A stretch of DNA of 58,255 nt from Marinilabiliaceae bacterium (GTDB taxonomy: Bacteria > Bacteroidota > Bacteroidia > Bacteroidales > Marinilabiliaceae): assembly GCA_016933045.1 (NCBI GenBank), contig JAFGBR010000005.1, positions 1-58,255 of the forward strand. The letters run 5' to 3'. The position numbers and the translations under genes were made by a program. A model generated the notes under the pieces. That model was given only the letters and a program-made list of their open reading frames with translations. It was not told the DNA's origin and made no database searches. Positions 38,675-47,822 of the stretch are shown here, one piece after another (within the stretch, counting starts at the first letter, position 1; each line of letters opens with the position of its first letter).

Positions 38675-40015
38675 TTATAAATTCCTCACACACTCTTTAA
38701 ACTGACGCCCTCTATCTTCATAATTCTTAAACCTATCGAAACTGGCACATGCCGGCGATAACAAAACAGAATCTCCTTTCATCCCGCTTTTATAAGCCAG
38801 TTTTACAGCTTCTTCCATCGATTCGGCCTCTAAAATTGTCGGCACCATTCCTCCAAAAGAAGCAATCAATTTTTTATTATCAACACCAATACAAATAAGC
38901 ACTTTCACCTTTTCAGTAACTAAATCAAAAAGAGAAGCATAATCATTACCCTTATCAGTACCCCCTGCAAGCCAAATTACCGGTGTTTGCATACACTCCA
39001 ATGCATACCAGGTCGAATTAACATTGGTAGCTTTTGAATCATTAATAAATTCCATCCCCCTAACAGACAAAACACGTTCCAATCGATGCTCAACACCTTT
39101 AAAACTGGCCAGACATTGCCGTATTACTTCTTTATTAATATGAGCAACCGAAGCTGCAATTGATGCTGCCATCGAATTATAAATATTATGACGTCCTTGC
39201 AACGCCAATTCATGGTAAAAAATGCTCATTATATTAGTATTTAAGGTTAAATGAATTTGTTTCTCTTTCCCATAAGCTCCTTGTTCAACCTCCACTTCCA
39301 AACTAAATGGTAATTGCTTTGCAACAACATCCAGTTTTAAAATCTCCTCTTTTATTATCAGATCATCAGAACAATAAATAAAATAATCATCAGCAGTTTG
39401 ATTTTGTAATATTCTAAATTTCGAATCGACATAATTCTGCATCTTATAATCATATCTATCAAGATGATCGGGCGTAATATTCATCAATATTGCAACCTCA
39501 GCTTTAAACTCAAACATTCCGTCAAGCTGAAAACTACTCAACTCAACTACCAAATAATCGAAATCATTACCACAAGCAAGCTGTCGTGCCAGGCTAGTAC
39601 CTACATTTCCGGCTAATCCAACATTTAAACCTGCCTCTTTAAAAATATCATATATTAATAATGTTGTAGTTGTTTTTCCATTACTACCGGTAATACATAT
39701 CTTTTTTGCCGATGTATACCGCGAAGCAAACTCTATTTCAGATATTACAGGTATTTTTTTATTTTTTAATTGAACGATTACAGGTGCTTTATCGGGAATA
39801 CCCGGACTTTTCACTACCTCATCGGCATTTATAATTAAATCAACAGTGTGTTTGCCCAACTCAAATGCAATACTGGCATTGTTTAGTTCATTAAGATATT
39901 CTTCTTTTATCTGCCCCATATCCGACACAAACACATCATAACCATGCATTTTGGCTAACAATGCAGCACCTACACCACTTTCTCCAGCTCCTAAAATGAC
40001 CAATCTCTTTTTCAC
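38675..40015 (-). CDS. murD: UDP-N-acetylmuramoyl-L-alanine--D-glutamate ligase
   Basis: A 446-residue Mur ligase that adds D-glutamate. The P-loop CITGSNGKTTTTLL, the N-terminal ILGAGESGVGAALLAK and the C-terminal VWLAGGTDKGNDY and LLSPACASFDRFKNYEDRG motifs are typical of MurD. The best start is GTG at 40015, directly before KKRLVILGAG. A 111-base gap separates it from mraY upstream, with no recognisable promoter. Confidence 0.97.
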   Translation of the reverse strand: MKKRLVILGAGESGVGAALLAKMHGYDVFVSDMGQIKEEYLNELNNASIAFELGKHTVDLIINADEVVKSPGIPDKAPVIVQLKNKKIPVISEIEFASRYTSAKKICITGSNGKTTTTLLIYDIFKEAGLNVGLAGNVGTSLARQLACGNDFDYLVVELSSFQLDGMFEFKAEVAILMNITPDHLDRYDYKMQNYVDSKFRILQNQTADDYFIYCSDDLIIKEEILKLDVVAKQLPFSLEVEVEQGAYGKEKQIHLTLNTNIMSIFYHELALQGRHNIYNSMAASIAASVAHINKEVIRQCLASFKGVEHRLERVLSVRGMEFINDSKATNVNSTWYALECMQTPVIWLAGGTDKGNDYASLFDLVTEKVKVLICIGVDNKKLIASFGGMVPTILEAESMEEAVKLAYKSGMKGDSVLLSPACASFDRFKNYEDRGRQFKECVRNL

Positions 40016-40126
40016 GAGAATATGTTTTAATTAATTGGCCTCGCAGAAAATCCACGAAGAGTATTTATTTTTTTTTGAAACACTATGGATAATATACATT
40101 TCATGCTTCTTTATTTCTTATTAAAC

Positions 40127-41359
40127 TTATCGTACTTTCAAGGTCACAATAGTTAAAATGGCCAACAAAATTCCAATAATCCAAAAACGCGTAACTATTT
40201 TCGATTCGGGATAGCCCTTTTTTTGATAATGATGATGCAAAGGTGCCATTCGAAACACACGTCTTCCTTCACCATATTTTCGCTTTGTATATTTAAACCA
40301 ACTAACCTGTATCATAACCGATAAATTCTCAACTAAAAAAATCCCACACAATATTGGAATAAGCAACTCTATACGAATTAAAATGGCAAATACAGCAATA
40401 ATACCACCAATAGTTAAACTTCCGGTATCGCCCATAAACACTTGTGCCGGGAATGAGTTGTACCATAAAAACCCCACAGTAGCACCAATAAATGCACTTA
40501 CAAACACCACTAACTCCTCCGACATTGGAATGTACATAATATTAAGGTAATCGGCATAAATGATGTTACTCGACAAATAAGCAAACACACCAAGAGTTGT
40601 ACCTATTATCGCCGAAGTACCTGTTGCAAGTCCATCGAGGCCATCGGTAATATTAGCTCCGTTCGACACAGCTGTAATAATAAACACAACAACAACAATA
40701 AAAATTAACCAGCCATATTTTTCAGCACTATCGCCCAAAAACGAAACTATTTTTGTATAATCAAACTCATGATTTTTAACAAATGGTATATTTGTTATTG
40801 TCTTTTTAACATCACGAGTTGCAACCTGCTCAACCATTTGCCCTTCAACATTCTCAACCATAACTAATTCACCATCTATTCGTTCACGAACCATCACATC
40901 ATCACTTAAAAACATCGTAATTCCCACTATTAATCCCAATCCAACCTGACCAATAATCTTAAACCTTCCGGCCAATCCTTCTTTATCTTTTTTAAATACT
41001 TTTATGTAATCGTCTAAAAAGCCAATGGTTCCCATCCAAAGAGTAGTAATAATCATTAGTATGATATATACATTATCGAGCCTTGCAAACAAAAGCGTAG
41101 GAATAAGCAACGAAGTAATAATAATAAGGCCTCCCATTGTTGGAGTTCCTTTTTTCTGATATTGACCTTCTAATCCCAAATCGCGTATTATCTCACCTAT
41201 TTGCTGCTTCTGTAATAAACGAATAACCTTTTTACCAATAAAAGTAGCTATCAACAACGAGGTAATCACAGATAATCCTGACCTGAATGAAATATATTGA
41301 AACATCCCGGCACCCGGAAAATCAACACTTTGCAAATAATCAAAAAGATAGTATAACAT
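40127..41359 (-). CDS. mraY: Phospho-MurNAc-pentapeptide translocase
   Basis: A 410-residue multi-pass membrane enzyme that makes lipid I from UDP-MurNAc-pentapeptide and undecaprenyl phosphate. Family motifs are [43 protein letters not shown], the catalytic [13 protein letters not shown] and [11 protein letters not shown]. It is about 50 residues longer than the usual 360: an insert at about 153-215 with acidic and valine-rich sequence ([20 protein letters not shown]) lies between membrane segments and probably faces the periplasm. I recall this insert as common in Bacteroidota. It follows murE by 2 bases. Confidence 0.96.
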   Translation of the reverse strand: MLYYLFDYLQSVDFPGAGMFQYISFRSGLSVITSLLIATFIGKKVIRLLQKQQIGEIIRDLGLEGQYQKKGTPTMGGLIIITSLLIPTLLFARLDNVYIILMIITTLWMGTIGFLDDYIKVFKKDKEGLAGRFKIIGQVGLGLIVGITMFLSDDVMVRERIDGELVMVENVEGQMVEQVATRDVKKTITNIPFVKNHEFDYTKIVSFLGDSAEKYGWLIFIVVVVFIITAVSNGANITDGLDGLATGTSAIIGTTLGVFAYLSSNIIYADYLNIMYIPMSEELVVFVSAFIGATVGFLWYNSFPAQVFMGDTGSLTIGGIIAVFAILIRIELLIPILCGIFLVENLSVMIQVSWFKYTKRKYGEGRRVFRMAPLHHHYQKKGYPESKIVTRFWIIGILLAILTIVTLKVR

Positions 41360-41361
41360 AA

Positions 41362-42834
41362 TCAGTTTATTTTTGATTGTTCATCAAATATTTCTCGCAA
41401 TACTTCACGATCATCAAAATGATGACGCACTCCTTTTACCTCTTGGTAAGTTTCGTGTCCCTTACCCGCAATTAGAATGATATCGCCGGTTTGCGCCAAC
41501 ATACAAGCCGTTTTAATAGCCTCTTTTCTATTCGTTATTGAAATAGCTTTAATCCGATCCTTAAATTCTATGCCATCCATCATTTGCCTTATTATTTCAT
41601 CAGGATCTTCATTTCGGGGATTATCGGATGTAAAAATAACTCGCGAACTGCCTTTCACTGCTTCCTTTGCCATAACAGGACGTTTTGAATTATCTCTATT
41701 TCCGCCTGCACCAACAACAGTTATTAATTGCTGTCCCGGATGGCGTATTTCATTTATTGTATCAATAACATTTTTTAAAGCATCGGGAGTATGAGCATAA
41801 TCTACAACACCAACAACTCCTTTTGATGAGTTGATTGTTTCGAAACGTCCATCAACAGGTTTCAATTTACTAAGAGCCACCAAAACTTCGTCTTTATTAT
41901 GACCCAAAAGAATTGAAGCTCCATAAACAGCCAAAAGGTTTGAAACGTTAAAACGACCAATAAATGGAGTCCATATTTCATTACCATCAATTTCGAGGTG
42001 CATCCCTTCGAACTGGTTTTCAATAACACGGGCTTTAAAATCGGCCATTTCACGAATTGAATATGTGTACTTCTCCGACTCAGAGTTCTGAAGCATAACC
42101 AACCCGTTTTTATCATCAAAATTGGTTAATGAAAAAGCTTGTTTTAAAAGATTATCGAAAAAAAGCTTCTTAGCTCTCAAATATTCGTCAAATGTTAAAT
42201 GATAATCAAGATGATCGTGAGTTAGATTAGTAAAAATACCACCCTTAAACTGCAAACCTGCAACACGTTTTTGAACCAACGAATGCGAACTAACCTCCAT
42301 AAAACAATAATCACAACCTATATTTACCATTTCGGCCATCATCTTGTTCAATGTAACAGAATCAGGTGTAGTATGAGTGGCATCAACTTTCTCATCATCA
42401 ATATAATTAACCACTGTTGAAAACAATCCGGCTTTGTATCCTAAAAGTTTTGTTATACGATATAAAAGAGTTGCAATAGTTGTTTTACCATTGGTTCCTG
42501 TAACTCCAACAAGTTTTAACTTTCGCGAAGGATAATTATAAAAACACGAAGATAACAACCCCAATGCAAGCGTTGAATCTTCAACCTGGACATAAACCAC
42601 ACTATCCATCCTGTTTTTTGGTAAATCATGACATATTATTGCAACAGCACCGGCATTAATAGCCATTTCAATAAACTGATGACCATCAACAGCCATTCCT
42701 TTGGTTGCTACAAACATACAATTAGCAGACACCTTACGCGAATCAAATTCAATGGAAACAATATCAGGATCATTTGCTCCATGCACTGCTACCACTTTGA
42801 TATCTTTTAGTAATACTGACAGCTTTTTACTCAT
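41362..42834 (-). CDS. murE: UDP-MurNAc-tripeptide synthetase (meso-DAP adding)
   Basis: A 490-residue Mur ligase. The P-loop [21 protein letters not shown], and the ligase core [12 protein letters not shown] are visible. The motif [13 protein letters not shown] in the C-terminal domain contains DNPR, the signature of enzymes that add meso-diaminopimelate rather than lysine, so the peptidoglycan is predicted to be DAP-type. It lies between ftsI (4-base spacing) and mraY (2-base spacing). Confidence 0.96.
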   Translation of the reverse strand: MSKKLSVLLKDIKVVAVHGANDPDIVSIEFDSRKVSANCMFVATKGMAVDGHQFIEMAINAGAVAIICHDLPKNRMDSVVYVQVEDSTLALGLLSSCFYNYPSRKLKLVGVTGTNGKTTIATLLYRITKLLGYKAGLFSTVVNYIDDEKVDATHTTPDSVTLNKMMAEMVNIGCDYCFMEVSSHSLVQKRVAGLQFKGGIFTNLTHDHLDYHLTFDEYLRAKKLFFDNLLKQAFSLTNFDDKNGLVMLQNSESEKYTYSIREMADFKARVIENQFEGMHLEIDGNEIWTPFIGRFNVSNLLAVYGASILLGHNKDEVLVALSKLKPVDGRFETINSSKGVVGVVDYAHTPDALKNVIDTINEIRHPGQQLITVVGAGGNRDNSKRPVMAKEAVKGSSRVIFTSDNPRNEDPDEIIRQMMDGIEFKDRIKAISITNRKEAIKTACMLAQTGDIILIAGKGHETYQEVKGVRHHFDDREVLREIFDEQSKIN

Positions 42835-42838
42835 ACTA

Positions 42839-44959
42839 TTATCCTAGTTTTAATAGAATTTTTGCCCCTTCTTTTATCAAACTTCCCGGATTAACAGATT
42901 GCTCTATAACACGCCCTACTCCTGTAAGAAAAACCTTCATTCCCATTTTTTCAAGCAAAGCAACCGCGTCTTTAGCTCCCAATCCCTTTACATTCGGCAC
43001 AACCCCCTGTTCTATACGTTTCGAAACTACATCTATATGACTATTTCCGGCCTGACAACTCACCCAATCTGTTGAAGAATGATCTACATATTTCATATCA
43101 AGTTCTTCATAAACCTCTATGAGTTCATCTTTAACTCCTCCTTTTGAATAAGGTAAAAAATCGGTTATAACTGGTTGTGGAGAATTGTAAATCGTCCGAT
43201 CTTTATAACTAACCGCATAAAGCCGATCACTAATAGTTTTAAAAACCGAGCCAGCCACAACATTACCATAATAAACATTATTCGAAGGACCATTAACCAC
43301 TACAATACATGAATACTTGGGATTTTGAGCAGGAAAATAACCTACAAACGAGGCTTGATAAGAAACTCCATCAATTTTATAACCACGCGTTCCCTGCGCA
43401 ATTTGAGCCGTACCTGTTTTTCCGGCAATCTGATAATTCGTATTTTTTATATTATTTGCTGTTCCATTTTCAACTACACCTTCCAGTAATAATCTTACTT
43501 TTTTTAATGTTGTAGCTGAACATATTGACGATCGAACGACCTCAGGAGAGTATCGTTTAACCAGTTTATTATGACGCCAAACGCCTTTTACAAAACGAGG
43601 ACGCATTAACCGACCATCATTTGCCACTGCATTATAAAAACTCAATATCTGCAACGGTGTTAACCTACTTTCATAACCAATAGACATCCATGGCAAAGTA
43701 ACCCCAGACCAAGTTTTATCATCGGGATTTTTAATATATGGCGATGCTTCCCCTGGTATACTAATTCCTAGTTTTTGAGTAATCCCAAGATCGTACAATC
43801 CTTCAATAAATTCCTTTGGATTATTTTTATAATGCTTAAAAATTAGCTTCGAAACACCAACATTTGATGAATTCTCGAAAACATCCTTAACACTTAACAA
43901 ACCACCCGAATGCCCTGCATCACGCATAATCCGATCATAAAACCGTGTTGTTCCATCTTCGGTATCAACGGTATCATCCAGCGATATTTTACCATCTTCC
44001 AAAGCTACAATCATCGAAGCAAGTTTAAATGTTGATCCTGGCTCTGTTCCTACCCCAATTGCATAATTATAATGATCTTCGACATAATAACCGGGTGCAC
44101 TCCGCTGCAAGTTAACCATTGCCTTAATATCACCGGTTTTAACTTCCATAACAACGGCCACTCCATAACGTGCATTATGACGAATCAATTGCTCTCTTAA
44201 CGATTGCTCTGCAACATCCTGTATTTCAACATTTAAAGTTGTCAGTATATCATCGCCATCAATAGGTTCTACATCTACATCATGAACCCAGCGAACCCCA
44301 ATTTTCGTCTTTTCTCCAACTCCATCAACGCCCATCAGGTCTTTATTATAAGCAACTTCCAAACCATTACCATACGCTTTTTTTTGCCCCAATGAATCTT
44401 TAACAATGCTAACCTTACCAACAGTTCGTACAGCAAGCGACCCAAAAGGCTGATTTCGGGTATCATGTAACTCCGAAATAAAACCTCCCTTATTTGATCC
44501 TAAACGAAAAATTGGAAAATTCTTTATTTTATTTAGCTCAATAATAGAAACCATACGATGCGAAACCTTATAATATCTGTTCCCCCTTTTTCGGGCATTT
44601 ACAATACCTGATTTATATGCAGATGCAGATTTATCGCCAAAAAAACGAGATAGCTTAATAGACAAACTATCAACGTGTTTGTAAAAAAGATCATCAGTTA
44701 ATCCATTAGCCCTGGTATCCATGTAGATATAATAACCAGGCACTGAACACGATAAAATACGCCCGTCATCTGATAATATTGAACCTCTGTTGGCATCAAT
44801 TATAACATCCTCAACCTTCTGCTTTTTTACTTTTGCCCTCCAATAATCACCCTGTACAAACTGAATACGAAACATTTGAAAAAGAATATACAACGACAAA
44901 ACCACCATCGCCAAATAAACGATGCCAATTCTCCATAATATATCTTTTTTAATTTTCAT
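42839..44959 (-). CDS. ftsI: Septal penicillin-binding protein FtsI/PBP3 with PASTA domain
   Basis: A 706-residue class B transpeptidase. One N-terminal membrane helix (about 10-30) is followed by the dimerisation region (DANRGSILSDDGRILS) and the transpeptidase domain with SxxK in GTEPGSTFKLAS, SxN in NSSNVGVS and KTG in AGKTGTAQ. The last 60 residues are a PASTA domain (VVPNVKGLGAKDAVALLEKM, ending LLKLG). It cross-links septal peptidoglycan as the partner of FtsW. The PASTA tail distinguishes it from enterobacterial FtsI. It lies 30 bases downstream of ftsL. Confidence 0.95.
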   Translation of the reverse strand: MKIKKDILWRIGIVYLAMVVLSLYILFQMFRIQFVQGDYWRAKVKKQKVEDVIIDANRGSILSDDGRILSCSVPGYYIYMDTRANGLTDDLFYKHVDSLSIKLSRFFGDKSASAYKSGIVNARKRGNRYYKVSHRMVSIIELNKIKNFPIFRLGSNKGGFISELHDTRNQPFGSLAVRTVGKVSIVKDSLGQKKAYGNGLEVAYNKDLMGVDGVGEKTKIGVRWVHDVDVEPIDGDDILTTLNVEIQDVAEQSLREQLIRHNARYGVAVVMEVKTGDIKAMVNLQRSAPGYYVEDHYNYAIGVGTEPGSTFKLASMIVALEDGKISLDDTVDTEDGTTRFYDRIMRDAGHSGGLLSVKDVFENSSNVGVSKLIFKHYKNNPKEFIEGLYDLGITQKLGISIPGEASPYIKNPDDKTWSGVTLPWMSIGYESRLTPLQILSFYNAVANDGRLMRPRFVKGVWRHNKLVKRYSPEVVRSSICSATTLKKVRLLLEGVVENGTANNIKNTNYQIAGKTGTAQIAQGTRGYKIDGVSYQASFVGYFPAQNPKYSCIVVVNGPSNNVYYGNVVAGSVFKTISDRLYAVSYKDRTIYNSPQPVITDFLPYSKGGVKDELIEVYEELDMKYVDHSSTDWVSCQAGNSHIDVVSKRIEQGVVPNVKGLGAKDAVALLEKMGMKVFLTGVGRVIEQSVNPGSLIKEGAKILLKLG

Positions 44960-44989
44960 TCTCCAACTTAATTATTATCGTTTCCCTTA

Positions 44990-45370
44990 TTAATCAACCT
45001 CTAACAAACGAGGTGGTTCCGATAATGGCTCAAGCTCTAAGCCATTTAACCTCACCTGTCGCAACACTTGCGATTGCTTACTAATCTGCATTAATTCAGA
45101 TGATGTTGTAATTGAAAAAGATCTCAACTCTTTTAATTCCGAATTAACAATTGATAACTCTGTTAACAATGCTTCTACTTTATAATGGTTAGCAATATAA
45201 CAGAAAGCCAAAAAAGTAATGAACAAGAAAAAACTTAACTGATTGGAAACAAACGACCTGGTAAATATTTCGCCATTTAAAAATTCGCGAAACGAAAGTT
45301 TTTTCAGATCTTTCAAATCATCATTTCCATCAATAAACTCTTTTATTTTTTCTCTTTTATTACCAAACAT
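44990..45370 (-). CDS. ftsL: FtsL-like cell-division protein
   Basis: A 126-residue bitopic protein with a charged cytoplasmic start, one membrane helix (FFLFITFLAFCYIANHY, about residues 47-63), and a short coiled-coil-like segment (KVEALLTELSIVNSELKELRSF). That topology and its place between rsmH and ftsI identify it as the divisome coiled-coil protein FtsL; sequence conservation is too low to prove this. An in-frame TTG at 45379 would add three residues and overlap rsmH; ATG at 45370 is preferred. Confidence 0.8.
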   Translation of the reverse strand: MFGNKREKIKEFIDGNDDLKDLKKLSFREFLNGEIFTRSFVSNQLSFFLFITFLAFCYIANHYKVEALLTELSIVNSELKELRSFSITTSSELMQISKQSQVLRQVRLNGLELEPLSEPPRLLEVD

Positions 45371-45371
45371 A

Positions 45372-46286
45372 CTATGCAAAATTAGTTCTTATTGCAACTC
45401 TCATTTTTGCACTTCGTGCTCTTGAGTTATCACTAATCTCTTCATCACCCGGCACAATAACCTTGCGATTAACAACCTCAAACGGAACCTGACTTCTTCC
45501 ATACAAATCTGTTACCAACTCATTGTTTTCAACATCACCCGTTTTAAAAAAATTTTTCACCATCCTGTCTTCCAAACTATGATATGATATAACAACCAAA
45601 CGACCACCCGGCTTAATAACATTTACCGATTGGTGAAGCATTGACTTTAAAACATCCATTTCCCCATTAACCTCTATCCTTAATGCCTGAAAAACCTGTG
45701 CTAAAAATTTCGACTGTTCTTTAGGTGGGGCAATCTTTTCAACCAACTCTTTTAGCTGGGTTGTAGTTTCAAACATTGAATTACTGCGATAAGAGGTTAT
45801 ATTATTTACTAAACGGCCCAACTTTTTTATCTCACCATAATTTCGGAAAATTGAATACAATCTTTCTTGATCATATTCATTCAAAACTCTTGCTGCAGTT
45901 AACGATGAAACTTTATTCATTCGCATATCTAAAGCCCCCTCGAAACGAAATGAAAAACCTCGCTCTGGTGAGTCAAAGTGATGTGACGAAACTCCCAAAT
46001 CGCCCAAAATTCCATCAACTTTATCGATATTCAAATACCGCAAAAAATGAGTAAGATATTTGAAATTATGACGAACGAAATAAAGACGAGAATCATCAGG
46101 CCTATTCAAAAAAGCATCCGGATCTTGATCGAAAACAACTAGTCGCCCATTGTCCAATCGCGATAATATTTCACGACTATGACCACCACCACCAAAAGTG
46201 AGGTCTACATATACTCCATCAGGCTTAATATCCAACCCCTCTATCGACTGATGCAGTAATACTGGTATGTGATACTGCTGCTCCAT
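45372..46286 (-). CDS. rsmH: 16S rRNA (cytosine-1402-N4)-methyltransferase
   Basis: A 304-residue methyltransferase that modifies C1402 in the 16S rRNA decoding centre. Motifs are HIPVLLHQSIEGL at the start, the SAM-binding VDLTFGGGGHSREIL, GILGDLGVSSHHFD, RGFSFRFEGALDMRM, FQALRIEVNGE, and VVISYHSLEDRMVK. The C-terminal RARSAKMRVAIR tail is also conserved. It follows mraZ by 9 bases, so the two are co-transcribed and should be under the MraZ operator upstream. Confidence 0.97.
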   Translation of the reverse strand: MEQQYHIPVLLHQSIEGLDIKPDGVYVDLTFGGGGHSREILSRLDNGRLVVFDQDPDAFLNRPDDSRLYFVRHNFKYLTHFLRYLNIDKVDGILGDLGVSSHHFDSPERGFSFRFEGALDMRMNKVSSLTAARVLNEYDQERLYSIFRNYGEIKKLGRLVNNITSYRSNSMFETTTQLKELVEKIAPPKEQSKFLAQVFQALRIEVNGEMDVLKSMLHQSVNVIKPGGRLVVISYHSLEDRMVKNFFKTGDVENNELVTDLYGRSQVPFEVVNRKVIVPGDEEISDNSRARSAKMRVAIRTNFA

Positions 46287-46295
46287 TTATTCTAT

Positions 46296-46760
46296 TTATT
46301 CATTCAACCCATTAAGATTCCCGAGAATCTTCTCTGCCAAACCCCCCAAATCGTCAGAATTCACCACTTGCGAATCATATAGTTCCAAATCCCACAACTC
46401 AATTTTATTATCAACCCCCATCAACACAACATCACGATCAACTCCAACCAAATCCAATAATCGTTTTGGCACTAAAAGCCGACCATTAGCGTCCATTGAA
46501 AGCTCAACAGAACCCTTAAAAAAATCACGTAAAAATCGGCTATGCTCTCTATTATAAATATTCAATTTTGTACGTATACGATTCAACTCCTGCTCCCATT
46601 CCGAATAAGGAAACAAAACCAAACACGATTCAAATAAATCTTTTCGAACAACCAAACGTTCCTCTACCTTCTCATTCAAAACCTTTTTGAATGCAGCCGG
46701 AAGAACAAAACGCCCTTTCCCATCAAGTTTACATTGAAAATCACCAACAAATGTGATCAT
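46296..46760 (-). CDS. mraZ: Transcriptional regulator MraZ
   Basis: A 154-residue protein with two AbrB-like MraZ domains. The first carries DGKGRFVLPAAF (about 14-25), the second MDANGRLLVPKRLL (about 93-106), the two copies of the D-x-x-x-R DNA-contact motif. MraZ forms ring-shaped oligomers and binds direct repeats upstream of its own operon, usually as a repressor. Four 10-bp-spaced GTGG repeats are present 43-76 bases upstream of the start codon. It is the first gene of the dcw cluster. Confidence 0.96.
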   Translation of the reverse strand: MITFVGDFQCKLDGKGRFVLPAAFKKVLNEKVEERLVVRKDLFESCLVLFPYSEWEQELNRIRTKLNIYNREHSRFLRDFFKGSVELSMDANGRLLVPKRLLDLVGVDRDVVLMGVDNKIELWDLELYDSQVVNSDDLGGLAEKILGNLNGLNE

Positions 46761-46781
46761 AACTTACGCATGGTTAGTTGG

Positions 46782-46812
46782 TAAAAGTAAATAAAAATTA
46801 CTCCACTTCCAA
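46782..46812 (-). promoter_or_regulatory. Candidate dcw (mraZ) promoter
   Basis: On the minus strand TTGG (plus 46809-46812), a 19-base spacer and TACTTTTA (plus 46782-46789), close to the TTTG/TAnnTTTG consensus with one mismatch in each element. The start site would be near 46776, giving a leader of about 15 bases. The -33 element lies inside the GTGG repeat array. Confidence 0.5.
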
Positions 46813-46840
46813 CCACTTTACCCCACTTTAATCCACAATT
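46801..46840 (-). promoter_or_regulatory. MraZ operator: four GTGG repeats with 10-bp period
   Basis: On the minus strand four GTGG units lie at plus positions 46833-46836, 46823-46826, 46813-46816 and 46803-46806, exactly 10 bases apart. Two are in the context AAAGTGG and one GAAGTGG, close to the published MraZ boxes (AAAGTG-type repeats in mollicutes, TGGG repeats in E. coli). The array covers the predicted -33 element, which fits repression by MraZ. Confidence 0.8.
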
Positions 46841-46953
46841 AATTTTTTTTTATTCACACATTTATTAACCACCTTAATTTTAACCATACATAAACAATAT
46901 TTAAAATTTATTTTCTAACATTGGCATTGGTTTATAAAAGGGAATAAAATATC

Positions 46954-47784
46954 ATGTCAAAATCATCAGAAAACACTAAACTAATTGACATAGAAAAAGT
47001 GTTTGCCGATAAAAATCCGGCTCTTTTAAAAATAATACCTGGTTTTTTCATCCGCTATTTAAAAAAAATTCTTCACCAGGATGAGATTAACGAATTTCTT
47101 CAGTTGAATTCAGAAATAACCGGAATACCTCTGGTAAGAAAGATTTTAAAAGAATTAACTCCTGCTGATGTTTCACAAAACGGAATAGAAAACATTCCAT
47201 CGCATGGACGATATATGTTTATTGCAAATCACCCACTCGGAGGTCTTGATGGATTAGCTTTTATATTAGCTGCCTCTGAAAAATTCAACAACATAAAATT
47301 CCCTGTCAATGATATTCTTTTAAATATCGAGGGTCTTAGCGAACTGTTTATCCCCATAAACAAACACGGAAGTCATAGTCGTGAAGCCGCCCAAAAGCTT
47401 GAAGAAGCCATTAACTCCGATAGCCAAATATTATATTTCCCGGCCGGAATGGTATCCCGAAAAATAAAGGGTAATATTATTGATTTAGAATGGAAAAAGA
47501 CATTCCTTAAAAAAGCCATACAATCAGGCAGAGATATTGTACCAGTTCATATATCGGGCAACAACAGCAACTTTTTTTACAATTTAGCAAACTACCGAAA
47601 ACGACTGGGAATTAAACTTAATTTAGAAATGCTTTATTTAGCCGATGAGATGTTTAACTATAAAGCTAAAAAAATTGTTATTAATTTTGGAACCCCAATA
47701 CCTATTAACAGTATAAAAACAAATCCTGACAAATTAAACTGGGTACAAGAAATCAGAAAACAAACTTATTTACTGGCGAAATAA
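46954..47784 (+). CDS. O-acyltransferase, glycine-lipid type (PlsC-like, GlsA-like)
   Basis: A 276-residue lysophospholipid-acyltransferase-like enzyme. The catalytic histidine motif is ANHPLGGLDG (H93, D99), an H-x5-D variant of the usual H-x4-D, followed by YFPAGMVSRKIKG (block III-like) and VPVHISGNNSNFF. There is no clear signal or transmembrane helix, so it is likely membrane-peripheral at the inner face. The next gene, 38 bases downstream, is a GNAT-type N-acyltransferase. In Bacteroides the pair GlsB/GlsA makes glycine lipids (N-acyl then O-acyl), and this pair matches that design. Ornithine lipid synthesis is the alternative. Confidence 0.82.
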   Translation: MSKSSENTKLIDIEKVFADKNPALLKIIPGFFIRYLKKILHQDEINEFLQLNSEITGIPLVRKILKELTPADVSQNGIENIPSHGRYMFIANHPLGGLDGLAFILAASEKFNNIKFPVNDILLNIEGLSELFIPINKHGSHSREAAQKLEEAINSDSQILYFPAGMVSRKIKGNIIDLEWKKTFLKKAIQSGRDIVPVHISGNNSNFFYNLANYRKRLGIKLNLEMLYLADEMFNYKAKKIVINFGTPIPINSIKTNPDKLNWVQEIRKQTYLLAK

Positions 47785-47822
47785 ATAATAGTTAAAATCA
47801 TCAAATTAGAAAAAATACATTA

